Shown: piece by piece, positions 33,761 to 43,649 of the stretch | How positions within the stretch are numbered: position 1 is the stretch's first letter | Layout: each line of letters opens with the position of its first letter | NCBI RefSeq assembly: GCF_030056815.1 | Contig: NZ_JASHKR010000016.1 | Location: forward strand, 1-64,000 | Source: Rhodococcus sp. IEGM 1379 | Lineage (GTDB): Bacteria; Actinomycetota; Actinomycetes; Mycobacteriales; Mycobacteriaceae | Length of the DNA stretch: 64,000 nucleotides | Direction: 5' to 3' | Made by a program: the position numbers and the translations under genes | The notes under the pieces: model-generated | The model's input: the letters and a program-made list of their open reading frames with translations, nothing else | Databases searched by the model: none | Told to the model about the DNA's origin: nothing

Positions 33761-35875
33761 TTACAGTGCTGCGGCGACCTTCCACGCAGTATGAATTGCA
33801 CCCTCGATGTAATCGACCTCGACGGCGTCACCCACAACGTGGACATCGGAAACCACACCCACCAGTGCGTCGGCGAGCGGCGCCTGCGCCGAGACACCCG
33901 ATGCGACGACAACCATGTCAGCCGGCGCCGTCAGTGTCTTGTCACCGACACGGAACTCGACGTGCTCCTTGGTGATTCGCTGCACGGTCGCGTTGCGGTG
34001 GATGGTCACACCCACCTCTTTTGCGTGCCGAACAGCAGTCCAGCGACGCGGCATAGCCATCGGCACACCCAACTGCTGACCTTCCTCGACCAACGTCACG
34101 TTACGGCCACGCTCAGCCAGGAACTCCGAAAGTTCCAGTCCGACAAGAGAACCACCGATGACCACGACGTTCTTGCCCATCGGCAGGAACTTGCGAGTCA
34201 CGGTGCGGATTGCGGCGGGGCTCTTGGTGATGCCGGAGAGCTTGCCCAGTTTGGCCATGATCCGAAGGAAAGGCGGCACCTGCGACGTGTCACCGGCACC
34301 GGTCATCAAGGCGCGCAACGTGTCACCGGTGTGCACGTGCGGCAAGTCGCCACCCGGAACACTGGGCCGATCACGAACTGCGCCGGTGGCCACCACAACC
34401 ACGTCCGCATCCAGCGCCTTGATCGAAGCGACGGTGGCCTCGGTGTTCAACCGGATGTCAACACCCAAACGCTCGACCTCGACCTTCAGCCACTTCAGCA
34501 GACGCCCATTGTCCGGCGTCGTAAGGCTGGAGAACCAGAGTGTGCCGCCGAGGCGATCGGACTTGTCCAGCACCGTAACTCGGTGTCCGCGCTCGCTGGC
34601 CACGCGAGCAACCTCGAGTCCGCCGGGACCCGCGCCGACAACAACAACGTGCTTCGGAGTAGCGGTGCGCACGAGCGGAAGCATTGTTTCGTTGCCCAAG
34701 ACGGGGTTCACCGCACACAGCGGAGTCTCGTCCCAGAAGTTTTCCTGAACGCACACATAACAATTGATGCAGGGACGGACGCGCTCCGGCGTTCCGGCCT
34801 TGAGCTTGTTCACCAAGTCCGGATCAGCGAGCAACTGGCGCCCCATCGCCGCAAAGTCCGTGCGCCCTTCCGCGATCATCTTCTCGCCGACCTCGGGGAG
34901 CATACGTCCGACGGTGATCACGGGGATCGATATCGCCTGCTTGATTCGCGTCGCATTGTCGGTGTAGTAGCCGACCTTGTCGGGCAAGGGGCCGTCGGTG
35001 AAGTTGGCAAAAGCATTCAGTGCGGTACCGGTGACGTGGATGGCGTCAGCGCCGGCCTCCTCGAACATCTTTGCGGCCGCAACAGCCTCGTCGACGGTCA
35101 GCCCGTCGGTTTCGCCATACTCTTGACCGGCCAGACGCACGATGACGGCAAGCGAATCGCCGACCTCCTCCTTGACCGCGCGAACAACTTCACAAGACAA
35201 GCGAGCCCGATTCTCCATGGAACCGCCGTACTCGTCGCTGCGCTGATTCGTGTACCGACTCAGGAACGCCCCGAGGACGTAGTTGTGGGCACAGTGAATC
35301 TCGACTGCGTCGCCGCCCGCGGCCTTCACCCGTCCGGCAGCCTCGGCGAACATGCGGACCAGCCAATCGAGATCTTCCTTGGTGGCCTCGTGGTAGGTCG
35401 CCTTCTTGCCCTCGTTGATGGCACCCATCTTGCCCAGTTCTTCGGGCGTGCAATCAGCCATCGCACTCATGTCACTCGGCGGCTTCGGCATGGACGGCAC
35501 CAGCTGCGGTCGGCCGTCGAGGGTGTCGATGCGCGCCACCTTGCCGTGGTGCGTCATCTGTACACACAGCTTGCTGCCAGTGGCGTGAACGGCGTCGGCC
35601 AACGCCTTGATTCCGGGGATGAACCGGTCTTCCGAGAGCCCCGGCTCCTTGCGGCTGGTGCAGCCCATCGGGTACGCAACAGCGCAGCAACCGGTGATGA
35701 TCAGGCCCGTTCCGCCGGCTGCACGCGCCACGAAGTGGTCGATGTCGCCCTGCTCGATTTCACCGTCGTGGCAGAGGTTCATGTCCATTGCGGGCAGAAC
35801 AACGCGGTTGGGGACGCTGATGGGACCAATGGTCCCGGGGGCGAGCAGGTGCGGGAAGGTCTGGTTGCGGATCAC
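33761..35875 (-). CDS. NADH:flavin oxidoreductase / FAD-dependent reductase (2,4-dienoyl-CoA reductase-like)
   Basis: A 704-residue fusion. An old-yellow-enzyme TIM barrel (1-355; PNRVVLPAMDMNL, DAVEIHCAHNYVLGAFLS with catalytic-type His residues, NQRSDEYGGSMENR) is followed by a 4Fe-4S site with Cys369, Cys372, Cys375 and Cys387. An FAD/NAD(P)-binding module then carries VVGAGPGGLEVA and a second Rossmann motif VVIGGSLVGLELSEFLAERG. The layout equals E. coli FadH and trimethylamine dehydrogenase-type enzymes. It probably reduces an enoyl or dienoyl substrate in degradation of lipids or aromatics. Monocistronic. Confidence 0.9.
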   Translation of the reverse strand: MIRNQTFPHLLAPGTIGPISVPNRVVLPAMDMNLCHDGEIEQGDIDHFVARAAGGTGLIITGCCAVAYPMGCTSRKEPGLSEDRFIPGIKALADAVHATGSKLCVQMTHHGKVARIDTLDGRPQLVPSMPKPPSDMSAMADCTPEELGKMGAINEGKKATYHEATKEDLDWLVRMFAEAAGRVKAAGGDAVEIHCAHNYVLGAFLSRYTNQRSDEYGGSMENRARLSCEVVRAVKEEVGDSLAVIVRLAGQEYGETDGLTVDEAVAAAKMFEEAGADAIHVTGTALNAFANFTDGPLPDKVGYYTDNATRIKQAISIPVITVGRMLPEVGEKMIAEGRTDFAAMGRQLLADPDLVNKLKAGTPERVRPCINCYVCVQENFWDETPLCAVNPVLGNETMLPLVRTATPKHVVVVGAGPGGLEVARVASERGHRVTVLDKSDRLGGTLWFSSLTTPDNGRLLKWLKVEVERLGVDIRLNTEATVASIKALDADVVVVATGAVRDRPSVPGGDLPHVHTGDTLRALMTGAGDTSQVPPFLRIMAKLGKLSGITKSPAAIRTVTRKFLPMGKNVVVIGGSLVGLELSEFLAERGRNVTLVEEGQQLGVPMAMPRRWTAVRHAKEVGVTIHRNATVQRITKEHVEFRVGDKTLTAPADMVVVASGVSAQAPLADALVGVVSDVHVVGDAVEVDYIEGAIHTAWKVAAAL

Positions 35876-35933
35876 GAGTAGACGCTAAATCTCATTACAA
35901 CGTCGCATTGCGCAATTCCCGATCAACGGGATT

Positions 35934-36489
35934 TCACCGGGCGTGATCCTCGAGACAATCCCTAATTACCTCCAGTGCATATTCCAGATCCGCGGCGTCG
36001 ACTCTGCCGTATCCGATCACCAGGCCGCCCGGCGTCGTGTGAGTACGGGCAGACTCCTCGACGGTGGGTACCTCCACTCCCTGCCGAAGTGCCTCGGAAG
36101 CGACAGCCTCGGCCACACTCGCGTCCAGCATGAGCGTCGTGTGCATGCCGGCGCCCAGGCCGCGCAATTCTCCGAACCTGGACAAAGCATTTTCGACGGA
36201 CCGATCTCGCTCCCGGTATCGACGACGCGCAGTGCGGACGGCCCGATCCCACTCGCCGTCCCTCAGTAGCGAGAGCAGTGCCCGCTGCAGCGGAACCGAA
36301 GGGAAGTCGCCGATACTTTCACGATGCGCCGTGATTCTCTCGACCAGTTCTGCCGGAGCAACCAACCAGCCCAGTCGAATTCCAGATCCGAGAGTCTTGG
36401 CGACAGTCCCGAGGTACACCACCCGATCGGGAGCAAGCTGCGCCAGTGCGGGCAAAGGCGCTACATCGTAACGGAATTCGAACTACCCG
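35934..36489 (-). pseudogene. C-terminal remnant of a MocR/PdxR-type GntR-aminotransferase regulator
   Basis: The minus strand encodes FRYDVAPLPALAQLAPDRVV, then YLGTVAKTLGSGIRLGW with the PLP lysine, and the small aminotransferase domain to the end (about 180 residues). The GntR winged helix and the first half of the aminotransferase fold are absent; a stop lies just upstream at about 36492. Only the last third of the usual 450-480 residues remains. The break lies next to the 3' end of the SPFH gene. Confidence 0.75.
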
Positions 36490-36504
36490 AACATATCTCA
36501 CTAC

Positions 36505-37371
36505 TCACCTGAGCGAGTGGCGACGCGGTAGCGTGCGAGAGCCGTTCACACGACCGTCTCGGTGCGGAACGATCATGGCCGGAGTTCGCGGCACCGCTGC
36601 ACCGGAATCCGCTGCTCCGCCGCGGGTCTCGAGAAATGGACGAACCAGGTCGAGAGGTAGCGGGAACACGATAGTGGAACTGTTCTCGTTACCGATCTCG
36701 TGCAGCGTCTGCAGATAACGCAACTGCAGGGTGGTCGGATTACGACTGATCACCTCGGCCGCGTCGGCAAGCTTCGTCGACGCCTGGAATTCGGCTTCGG
36801 CGTTGATGATCTTGGCTCGCCGTTCACGTTCGGCCTCTGCTTGTCTTGCGATGGCGCGCTGCATATTTGCCGGAATCTCGACGTCCTTGATCTCCACCGT
36901 GGTGACCTTGACACCCCAGGGTTCGGTCTGCTGATCGATCACCTTCTGCAGGTCTTCGTTGAGTCGTTCGCGTTCGGAGAGAAGGTCATCGAGCTCGGCC
37001 TTACCCAGGATGGAGCGCAACGTCGTCTGCGCGATCTGCGACGTAGCGGCGAGGAAATCTTCGACCTCGACGATCGCACGGTCCGCGTCGACTACCCGAA
37101 AGTAGGTGACGGCCGTGACCTTGGCCGGCACGTTGTCGCGGGTGATCACTTCCTGGACAGGGATTTTCAGCGTCACAGTCCGCAGGCTTACCCGCTCCAT
37201 CCGGTCGACACCCGGAATCAGCACCACCAGACCCGGCCCCTTCGATGTGATCAACCGGCCGAGGCGGAACACCACAGCGCGCTCGTATTCTCGCAAGACA
37301 CGAACCGACATGCCCACCAGCACCACGACGAACAAGACGATGATGGACAAGACAACAAGAATGGTGGTCAT
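36505..37371 (-). CDS. SPFH/slipin (stomatin-like) membrane protein
   Basis: A 288-residue protein with one N-terminal membrane helix ([19 protein letters not shown]) and an SPFH domain: [52 protein letters not shown] and [21 protein letters not shown] coiled-coil arm ([18 protein letters not shown]) follows. Stomatin homologues form membrane scaffolds and pair with NfeD; here the start overlaps the NfeD stop by 4 bp. The last 35 residues (from [10 protein letters not shown]) look non-conserved and abut the MocR remnant, so the native tail may have been altered by the same rearrangement. Confidence 0.9.
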   Translation of the reverse strand: MTTILVVLSIIVLFVVVLVGMSVRVLREYERAVVFRLGRLITSKGPGLVVLIPGVDRMERVSLRTVTLKIPVQEVITRDNVPAKVTAVTYFRVVDADRAIVEVEDFLAATSQIAQTTLRSILGKAELDDLLSERERLNEDLQKVIDQQTEPWGVKVTTVEIKDVEIPANMQRAIARQAEAERERRAKIINAEAEFQASTKLADAAEVISRNPTTLQLRYLQTLHEIGNENSSTIVFPLPLDLVRPFLETRGGAADSGAAVPRTPAMIVPHRDGRVNGSRTLPRRHSLR

Positions 37372-37844
37372 AACGGCAACTCCCACGGTTCACGACGGCG
37401 TACCGACAACGTCAAGCCACGGATCCGCTCAACTACGACGGATTCGCCCGTAGTCGGCGCGGGGTCTTTCTCGTACCCGAACTCCATTTGGGCCCTCCAC
37501 AATTCACCAGCCATCTCGACCTGCCCCTGCGAGCCGGACCAGCTACGAACCGTCGCATCAGACCCGATCAGGGATTGCGCCCCGGTACGCACGGGCGCAC
37601 GCCGAGCCGTCAGCACTTTCCGGCTCGCCACCCCCGCCACACCCAAGCCGGCCGCCGCGGCCCCCGCCGTCACCGGGATCGCGATCAGCTGACCGGTATC
37701 GCCGGACGTGAAAAGCAACCAGACGCCCGCCGCGGAGATGAGCGCCCCCAAGCCGCCGAGCACCCCCGCAGTCGGGGCATGTGCCTCGACCACGATCAAC
37801 AAGACACCCAACAGCAGGGCCATAACGCCCAACGTCGTCATCAC
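37368..37844 (-). CDS. NfeD-like membrane protein
   Basis: The 158-residue protein has three N-terminal membrane helices ([56 protein letters not shown]). A C-terminal OB-fold follows with [20 protein letters not shown] and LWRAQMEF. NfeD OB domains act with SPFH scaffolds in membrane quality control. This short form lacks the ClpP-like serine protease domain of long NfeD proteins. It is translationally coupled to the SPFH gene (ATGA). Confidence 0.88.
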   Translation of the reverse strand: MMTTLGVMALLLGVLLIVVEAHAPTAGVLGGLGALISAAGVWLLFTSGDTGQLIAIPVTAGAAAAGLGVAGVASRKVLTARRAPVRTGAQSLIGSDATVRSWSGSQGQVEMAGELWRAQMEFGYEKDPAPTTGESVVVERIRGLTLSVRRREPWELPL

Positions 37845-38104
37845 TCGTCTCCCACGATCACGAGGGCACGGTCGCTTCGCGTAGCCATCTCGCGGTCGGG
37901 CCCTCGAGTTCCACGGTAATCACGTTTGTCGCGGTCTGCCACCAACTGACGGAAGTTCTCCGCGGGCCCCGAATTGACCGATTGCCCACCGGTGACTGTC
38001 ATCTATCTGATCGGAAAAACTGCATATTAGTTGCATTTGGCGCAAATACTGCTACCTTCACGGCTAACTCTCGGCACTCGAATTCGGCAAAAGGATTTTA
38101 CTCG

Positions 38105-39091
38105 ATGCTCTCTACCTACGCGGCCGTGTCGAATAAGTTTTCGCACTACAAGAGCATGGTCACCCTCGCCGCGACATCGAACCCCAGCGCCAAAAGCCCA
38201 ACCGTCGAGCCATCGCCGCGCTCAGTCCGCAATCATGGCACCGACTACATGAACACCTTCAACACCATTGAACTCGGCGATAACCGGGAACCGTACGGAG
38301 TCGCCGTTTCTCCGGACGGCAAGCGTGTTTATGTGACAACTCTCTTCCGCGGCACCGTCGAAGTGATCGACACGGCCACCAACTCCGTGGTGACATCCGT
38401 TCGCGTCGGCGGAATCGCGACAGGCGTGTCGGTGACACCCGACGGAAAATACGTGTACATCGGCGAAGGCCACGGCCACATTTACGCGATGAACACCTCC
38501 ACGTTTACCCTGACCACCGTCCTCGCATCGTCGAACTACCCCGGCAAAGACGTTGCCGTCACGCCGGATGGTCGATACCTCTACGCCCTCGACAACGTGT
38601 TCAACGAGATTCTGGTGATCAGAACCGACACCCGTGCGATCGCAGCCACCATCACGCTCGACGAGGCACCGCAGAGCATCACCATCGCGCGCAGCAGCGG
38701 ACTCGCCTACGTCGGGACCGATACCGCTTCGAAAGCCCCTTCCGGTTCAGTTACCTTGATCGACACCGCAATTCACATGATCGTCGATACCATCCCGCTC
38801 GCCGACGGAGTGAAGTCCATGTTCCTCGCGTCCGACGAGAATCATGTCTACGCCGTCACCGATACCGCCGCCGTCGCATTCGACACGGCGACCCACACAT
38901 TGGTGAACTCGACGCCGTTGAGAAAATCCCCGGAGGGCGTTGCCATCACGCCCGACGGTCGCTACGCGTACATCGCGAACTCATCGGGCAGTCCGGCGGC
39001 GGTCCTGACGCGCGTCCACTTGTCGGAGTCGCTGCAAACGAGCACGCTGGAACGAAGGGGAGTGCAACCTTCGATCGGAGCGCAGAAATGA
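38105..39091 (+). CDS. YVTN-repeat beta-propeller protein
   Basis: A 328-residue protein made of repeated units such as EPYGVAVSPDGKRVYVTTL, TGVSVTPDGKYVYIGEG and KDVAVTPDGRYLYALDN, i.e. a seven-bladed YncE/YVTN-type propeller. ATG 38105 was chosen because AAAAGGA lies just upstream; the frame is open to 37982. No signal peptide is obvious at that start. Related propellers bind ligands or DNA or cap redox enzymes. The stop overlaps the ATG of the broken metallo-beta-lactamase gene by 4 bp, so the two were once an operon. Confidence 0.75.
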   Translation: MLSTYAAVSNKFSHYKSMVTLAATSNPSAKSPTVEPSPRSVRNHGTDYMNTFNTIELGDNREPYGVAVSPDGKRVYVTTLFRGTVEVIDTATNSVVTSVRVGGIATGVSVTPDGKYVYIGEGHGHIYAMNTSTFTLTTVLASSNYPGKDVAVTPDGRYLYALDNVFNEILVIRTDTRAIAATITLDEAPQSITIARSSGLAYVGTDTASKAPSGSVTLIDTAIHMIVDTIPLADGVKSMFLASDENHVYAVTDTAAVAFDTATHTLVNSTPLRKSPEGVAITPDGRYAYIANSSGSPAAVLTRVHLSESLQTSTLERRGVQPSIGAQK

Positions 39092-39694
39092 GCACCGCGA
39101 TCAGCGAGATCGCACCGGACATCTACCGACTGTCGATCTTCGTCGAGGAAGCAAATCTGGTGATGACCAGTTTCTCGTCGATGGCGAGGAACCACTCCTC
39201 TTCCATGAGGGACAGCGGGCGTTGTTCCCGTCTGTCTCCGATGCGATCTCGCGCCTGATCAGTCTCGACAAGCTGAAGTGGATAACGTTCGGACACGTCG
39301 ACGCCGTCGAGTGTGGGTCTATGAACTCGTGGCTGGCGGTCGACGGGTCCGACACATCGACACGTCCCGCACGGTTGGGACGCGGGTTTGATGTTCGAGG
39401 AGACGACGCCGACGTTGTTCTGTGGTGACCTGTTCACGGCATTCGGTCATCATCCTGCGTTGACGGAGGAAGGAGATCATCACTCCCGCACTCGACGCCG
39501 AGGATCTGGCACATGCCACCTGCCTGACGCCGGCACTCGGTCCCACTATCCGCGCATTGGCCTAGGTCGAACCGAAGATTCTCGCGTCGATGCACGCACC
39601 GGCCTTCTCCGGGAACTGCACAGACACGCTGCGCGAACTAGCCAACGCCTATGACACACGCTTCGTGGCCCAAACCGAAAGTTATCGCAGTTGA
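39088..39694 (+). pseudogene. Broken metallo-beta-lactamase-fold hydrolase (flavoprotein-type ODP domain)
   Basis: The ATG overlaps the YVTN stop and gives STAISEIAPDIYRLSIFVEE, then the frame shifts near 39165. Later pieces in other frames are FPSVSDAISRLISLDKLKW, ITFGHVDAVECGSMNSWLAV, HGWDAGLMFEETTPTLFCGD and NAYDTRFVAQTESYRS. Together they match an oxygen-binding di-iron (ODP) type beta-lactamase fold, with at least two frameshifts and an internal deletion, and the usual HxExD reads HVDAVE. It cannot be functional. Confidence 0.75.
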
Positions 39695-39794
39695 GCCGAC
39701 AGCGGCAGTTCGGCAACCTGTCCGAGCCCACCACTAAGGTTGACCTCGAGAGGTTGAGCAGCGTCGTCTCTGCCCTCGAAAGGTTGGAGGCTCG

Positions 39795-41078
39795 ATGCCC
39801 GAAAGCACATTCGATCTCGAAATCACTACTGCGTGGACTGCGTTCGGCAAGCGCTTGTCTGCCTACATTACGGCGATGGTCGACAACGACTCTCTGGTAA
39901 TCGAATCGCAGTACGACTCCATGGACGGCCTCGCCGACGCACCCGCCTGTATTCGGTTCTTCGCCTGGAACAAGACGAAAGTTCGCGCTGAGGTGCCGGC
40001 CAACCTGCTCCTGCATCCACTGCGGACGCTCGATCCCAAGGATCACGAAAAGCTGGTCGCGCTGGGTTTCCACCGCCCCGACCAGTGTGAGCACGAGGAT
40101 TCCGGCAACGGTTCGATGTCGTTCTACATCGACTCCGATCGCAGCAAGCCCGAGGTGCTGGTATCCAAAGCGCTTCGGATTCTCGACGAAGTGTGGAGCA
40201 TCGCTCACCCGAGTTTTCTCCTCGCGCGAAGCAGCGGCCGAGAAGATATCCCTGCATTCACCGTGGGCCCACAGAGGATCGACGCGGGAAATTCGTTGAG
40301 CATTCTGGTCGACGCTGCACTCGAACAACTCCTCGGGCACACACCCGAGCGTGACGACGACGGCGATATCCCGCTTGTAGGAGGTGAGCAGGTTACGTAC
40401 GTCCGCGTTCTCGGCGACGACGGCTACGTCGAGGTCTTCTCACGCGTGGTTCATTCCATTGCCGACCTCGATCAGGCGGCTGTTGTTCTGGCGCAATTGA
40501 ATCGCCAATGGCCCACGCTCAAGCTGATCCTGGTGGAGCAGAGCGTTCTCGGTGTTGTCCGAGTCGACGGCGCACCCTTCGTATCCGAGCATCTTCTGCG
40601 GGCCCTGCGCTCCCTCTCGGATCTGTCCGAAGTTTCAGACCAGCTCGCCGCAGAATTGGGCGGGCAACCGATTCGTGTCGAGGACAACACCGACCCGAGC
40701 CTCTCCGATTTCGAAGATGCCGCCAGCGATTTCGATGCACACGAATGCCATGAGTTTCCACCGGCACTCATGTCCATCCTCGAACTCGGCGCCGACGTCA
40801 CGGGCTCTCTCACCCCGGACGAAGTCGCAAAAATCTGCGGACACGACCGCGACACCATCCTCGAATACCTGCGCATCAGCCAGGAGCAGGAAGCGTCGTG
40901 GCACCAGGCCCTGACCGATGCAATCGGCCGCGGAGGCGACGACGTAGAGCTGTGCACCGGCGAAAAATTCGCCTGGACCCAGACGATCCAACACCTACGT
41001 CGTGCACTCCGCACTGTTGTGCTTCCGGAAAACGACGGCAGTGCAAAGCAACTGGGCCTTTTCGACGAACCGATCTAG
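39795..41078 (+). CDS. Large TY-Chap/YbjN-like chaperone-fold protein
   Basis: A 427-residue soluble protein without signal or membrane helices. Two segments (about 8-145 and 165-280) show the alpha/beta pattern of T3SS-chaperone/YbjN-like (TY-Chap) domains, e.g. AWTAFGKRLSAYITAM with an ACIRFFAW strand, and VTYVRVLGDDGYVEVFSRV with LKLILVEQSVLGVVRVDG. An acidic linker and a C-terminal helical region with a possible helix-turn-helix (TPDEVAKICGHDRDTILEYL) follow. Assignment is by pattern only. It is convergent with the PonA paralogue. Confidence 0.55.
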   Translation: MPESTFDLEITTAWTAFGKRLSAYITAMVDNDSLVIESQYDSMDGLADAPACIRFFAWNKTKVRAEVPANLLLHPLRTLDPKDHEKLVALGFHRPDQCEHEDSGNGSMSFYIDSDRSKPEVLVSKALRILDEVWSIAHPSFLLARSSGREDIPAFTVGPQRIDAGNSLSILVDAALEQLLGHTPERDDDGDIPLVGGEQVTYVRVLGDDGYVEVFSRVVHSIADLDQAAVVLAQLNRQWPTLKLILVEQSVLGVVRVDGAPFVSEHLLRALRSLSDLSEVSDQLAAELGGQPIRVEDNTDPSLSDFEDAASDFDAHECHEFPPALMSILELGADVTGSLTPDEVAKICGHDRDTILEYLRISQEQEASWHQALTDAIGRGGDDVELCTGEKFAWTQTIQHLRRALRTVVLPENDGSAKQLGLFDEPI

Positions 41079-41086
41079 AGCGGGAC

Positions 41087-43267
41087 TCAGCCAGGCAGCG
41101 GAATAACGATGCCCGGAAGAATCTCGATCGAACGGGGCCGCTGCGGAGCCTGCGGGATCTGCGGAATCTGTACCGGAGGTAGTCCGGGAATCGCGATCGT
41201 GTTGGTGGGATCCGCATTATTGGTCCCGCCGCCCCCGCCGCCCCCGCCGTTGGACGAGGTGACACCCGAGTTGGACGGGACACCGGCCTGTCCACCGATC
41301 GGGTCGGGCCACGGGAAGGTCTCGACGTCCGAGCCCTTCAAGGCACCGTCCATCGTGCTCTTCCAGATATCGGCCGGCAGCCCGGATCCGTAAATCAAAC
41401 CACCGTAGGAGTTGGTGATGGACTGTGCGTCCGAGGTGCCGATCCATACTGCGGTGGACAGCGACGGCGTGTAGCCGACCATCCAGGCGTCCTTGTTCTC
41501 GCCGGTGTCACCGAGCTGAGCGGTGCCGGTCTTGGCTGCGACGGGACGGCTACCGGCCAGCGCGTGACCGTTGGAGTACGACGCGATCGGCAGCATCGCC
41601 TGCGTGACATTTTCTGCGACTGCTGCGTCCAGTCGACGCTCACCGGGGGAGTCCGGGCGGTCGAGGAGGACCTCACCGTCGGCTGTCACCACTTTCTGGA
41701 TGAAGTGCGGCTGCTGGTAGACCCCCGAGTTGGCGAGAGTCGCGTACGCGGACGCCATGTCGATGACGCGGGACTGATACTGCCCGAGCACGATTCCGTT
41801 TTCCGGCGGGTCACCGGCTTGCGTGAGCGTCGGGTAGTCGAGGCCGGGGATGCGCTCCGGGATTCCGGAGAGATGTGCAGCGTCGGCGATCTTCTGCGGA
41901 CCGTCCTCCATCGAGAGCATCAGCCGGTAGAAGCTGGTGTTCAAGGAACGCTTCAGGGCTTCGGCGATGGTGCAGGTGCCGCACGATTCTCCGCCGACGT
42001 TTCCGATGGTGACACCGTTAATGGTCAAGGGTGAGCTGTCGAAACGGGCGGAAAGCGGGATGTCTTCCTTCAAGGCCGCGACGAGTCCGAAGACCTTGAA
42101 CGCCGAACCCGTCTGGAGTGGCGCCTGCGCGTAATCGAAACCAGCGCCGTCCTCGCCGCCGTAGTAGGCGGACACTCCACCGGTCCGTGGGTCGATGGAC
42201 ACGGCTGCGGTACGAAGTTCCTCCGGCTCGCCGTTCATGTTCTTACTCACGGCATTGAGCGCAGCCTGTTGAGCCTGCGGGTCGATGGTGGTGGTGATCT
42301 GCAGACCCGCTGTGTTCAGCGTCTCATCGCTGATCCCGGCGTCGGAGAGCTCCTTGAGGACCTGCGTCTTGACGTGTCCCTCGGGTCCGGGGGCCTGATT
42401 CAGATCTGTAGGACGGTGAGCCGACGCGACGACGGGGAACGTCATCGCCTCACGATCTGCTTTGGTGAGCGTCCCCAGATCGACCATGCCGCCCAGCACG
42501 TAGTTCCATCGCGCTTCGAGCGCCGGAAGATTGGTTTCGGGGTCGAGGAATGACGGACTCTGGATCACGGATGCCAGAACTGCGCCTTCACCGACGGTCA
42601 GGTCGCTGACGGGCTTGTCGAAGTACGCCGTCGACGCGGCCGCGATGCCGTAAGCCCCGCGACCGAAGTAGATGGTGTTCAGGTATGCCGCGAGGATGTC
42701 GTCCTTGGGCCACTCGCGTGCCATCTTGGCGGAAATAACCAGCTCACGAAGCTTTCGGTCGATGCTTCGTTCATCACCGACCAACACGTTCTTCACGTAC
42801 TGCTGGGTGATGGTGGATCCGCCGCCGGCGCTTTCCTTGCCCATGATGTTGTCTCGGGCCGCGCGTGCGAATCCCGAAACCGAGAAGCCGGGGTTGGTGT
42901 AGAAATTGCGATCCTCGGCAGAAAGAACTGCGTCACGAACATGAATCGGGATGGCTGACAACGCAACCTCGGTGCGGTTGCCCTCCGGGGGCACCACCTT
43001 GCCGAGCACCGTGGTGCCGTCGGCCATGTAAATGGTGGACACCTGGTTGGTCTGCATGTCGGACGGCCGCGGAACCTCGGTGCGAGAGTAAGCAACAGCA
43101 AAAACCGACGCCGGCACGATGACCATCAGGAGTACGAGTACGTAAATCGTCCGCCGAACGAACCGCCACTTGGAACGCTTCTTCTTGGCCGGAGTGGCCG
43201 CATTGCGGGGGCGACGCGAAGACGACTCGCCGCCACCTGCCGCGTTCGATCTGTTCGATGGACTCAC
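41087..43267 (-). CDS. Bifunctional penicillin-binding protein, PonA1 paralogue
   Basis: A 726-residue class A PBP closely similar to the PonA1 of this window but with a short 38-residue cytoplasmic tail. Transmembrane helix 40-60; GT51 domain with Glu118 in SAEDRNFYTN and GGGSTITQQYVK; transpeptidase SxxK at Ser388-Lys391, SLN 441-443 and KTG 579-581. The C-terminus carries a glycine run and Pro-rich tail ending EILPGIVIPLPG, matching that of PonA1, so a duplication is likely. It lies 172 bp downstream of the sugar ABC operon on the same strand. Confidence 0.93.
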   Translation of the reverse strand: MSPSNRSNAAGGGESSSRRPRNAATPAKKKRSKWRFVRRTIYVLVLLMVIVPASVFAVAYSRTEVPRPSDMQTNQVSTIYMADGTTVLGKVVPPEGNRTEVALSAIPIHVRDAVLSAEDRNFYTNPGFSVSGFARAARDNIMGKESAGGGSTITQQYVKNVLVGDERSIDRKLRELVISAKMAREWPKDDILAAYLNTIYFGRGAYGIAAASTAYFDKPVSDLTVGEGAVLASVIQSPSFLDPETNLPALEARWNYVLGGMVDLGTLTKADREAMTFPVVASAHRPTDLNQAPGPEGHVKTQVLKELSDAGISDETLNTAGLQITTTIDPQAQQAALNAVSKNMNGEPEELRTAAVSIDPRTGGVSAYYGGEDGAGFDYAQAPLQTGSAFKVFGLVAALKEDIPLSARFDSSPLTINGVTIGNVGGESCGTCTIAEALKRSLNTSFYRLMLSMEDGPQKIADAAHLSGIPERIPGLDYPTLTQAGDPPENGIVLGQYQSRVIDMASAYATLANSGVYQQPHFIQKVVTADGEVLLDRPDSPGERRLDAAVAENVTQAMLPIASYSNGHALAGSRPVAAKTGTAQLGDTGENKDAWMVGYTPSLSTAVWIGTSDAQSITNSYGGLIYGSGLPADIWKSTMDGALKGSDVETFPWPDPIGGQAGVPSNSGVTSSNGGGGGGGGTNNADPTNTIAIPGLPPVQIPQIPQAPQRPRSIEILPGIVIPLPG

Positions 43268-43439
43268 TCACACACTCCCGGTCGTGGACCTGACCTACGG
43301 CACCATTTCACCAGGGCGTTGTCTCGATCAGATAACTCCCCGCAACTCCGATACCGAAACGTCACACTACCGGCTTCATACGCCCGACGCTCCGCGCGGC
43401 CGGGCCGTCTACTGCCCACGCTCCGCACGGACGCGCGAA

Positions 43440-43649
43440 CTATTGCCCACGCTCTGCTCGGACGGCTTTCCGATAGCCGCGGAACGCGGATCCGAGAGCA
43501 ATCACGCAACCCAGCAGCACTAGCGACTGCATGACTCCGGAATCGCCTGTGGCGATGGCGACTACCGCACCGATCAATGCCATGAGTGTGAAAACAGAAA
43601 TGAAGCCGGCGATCAGCTCCATACGCTGGGACTTGGAAGCCCGCATCAC
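43440..43649 (-). CDS. Small membrane protein at the end of the sugar ABC operon (MusI-like?)
   Basis: A 69-residue protein with two membrane helices (ELIAGFISVFTLMALIGAVV and VMQSLVLLGCVIALGSAF) between basic ends. Its ATG overlaps the stop of the second permease (ATGA), so it is made with the transporter. In Corynebacterium glutamicum the maltose/trehalose importer MusEFGK2 needs a small membrane protein, MusI, encoded at the same place. That is positional inference; sequence homology was not tested. Confidence 0.7.
   Translation of the reverse strand: MMRASKSQRMELIAGFISVFTLMALIGAVVAIATGDSGVMQSLVLLGCVIALGSAFRGYRKAVRAERGQ

Noticed and set aside
33791-35881. 696-codon plus-strand frame opposite the flavin reductase gene
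   Set aside because: His/Arg-rich translation with no recognisable motif, mirroring codon bias of the real minus-strand gene that has full catalytic motifs.
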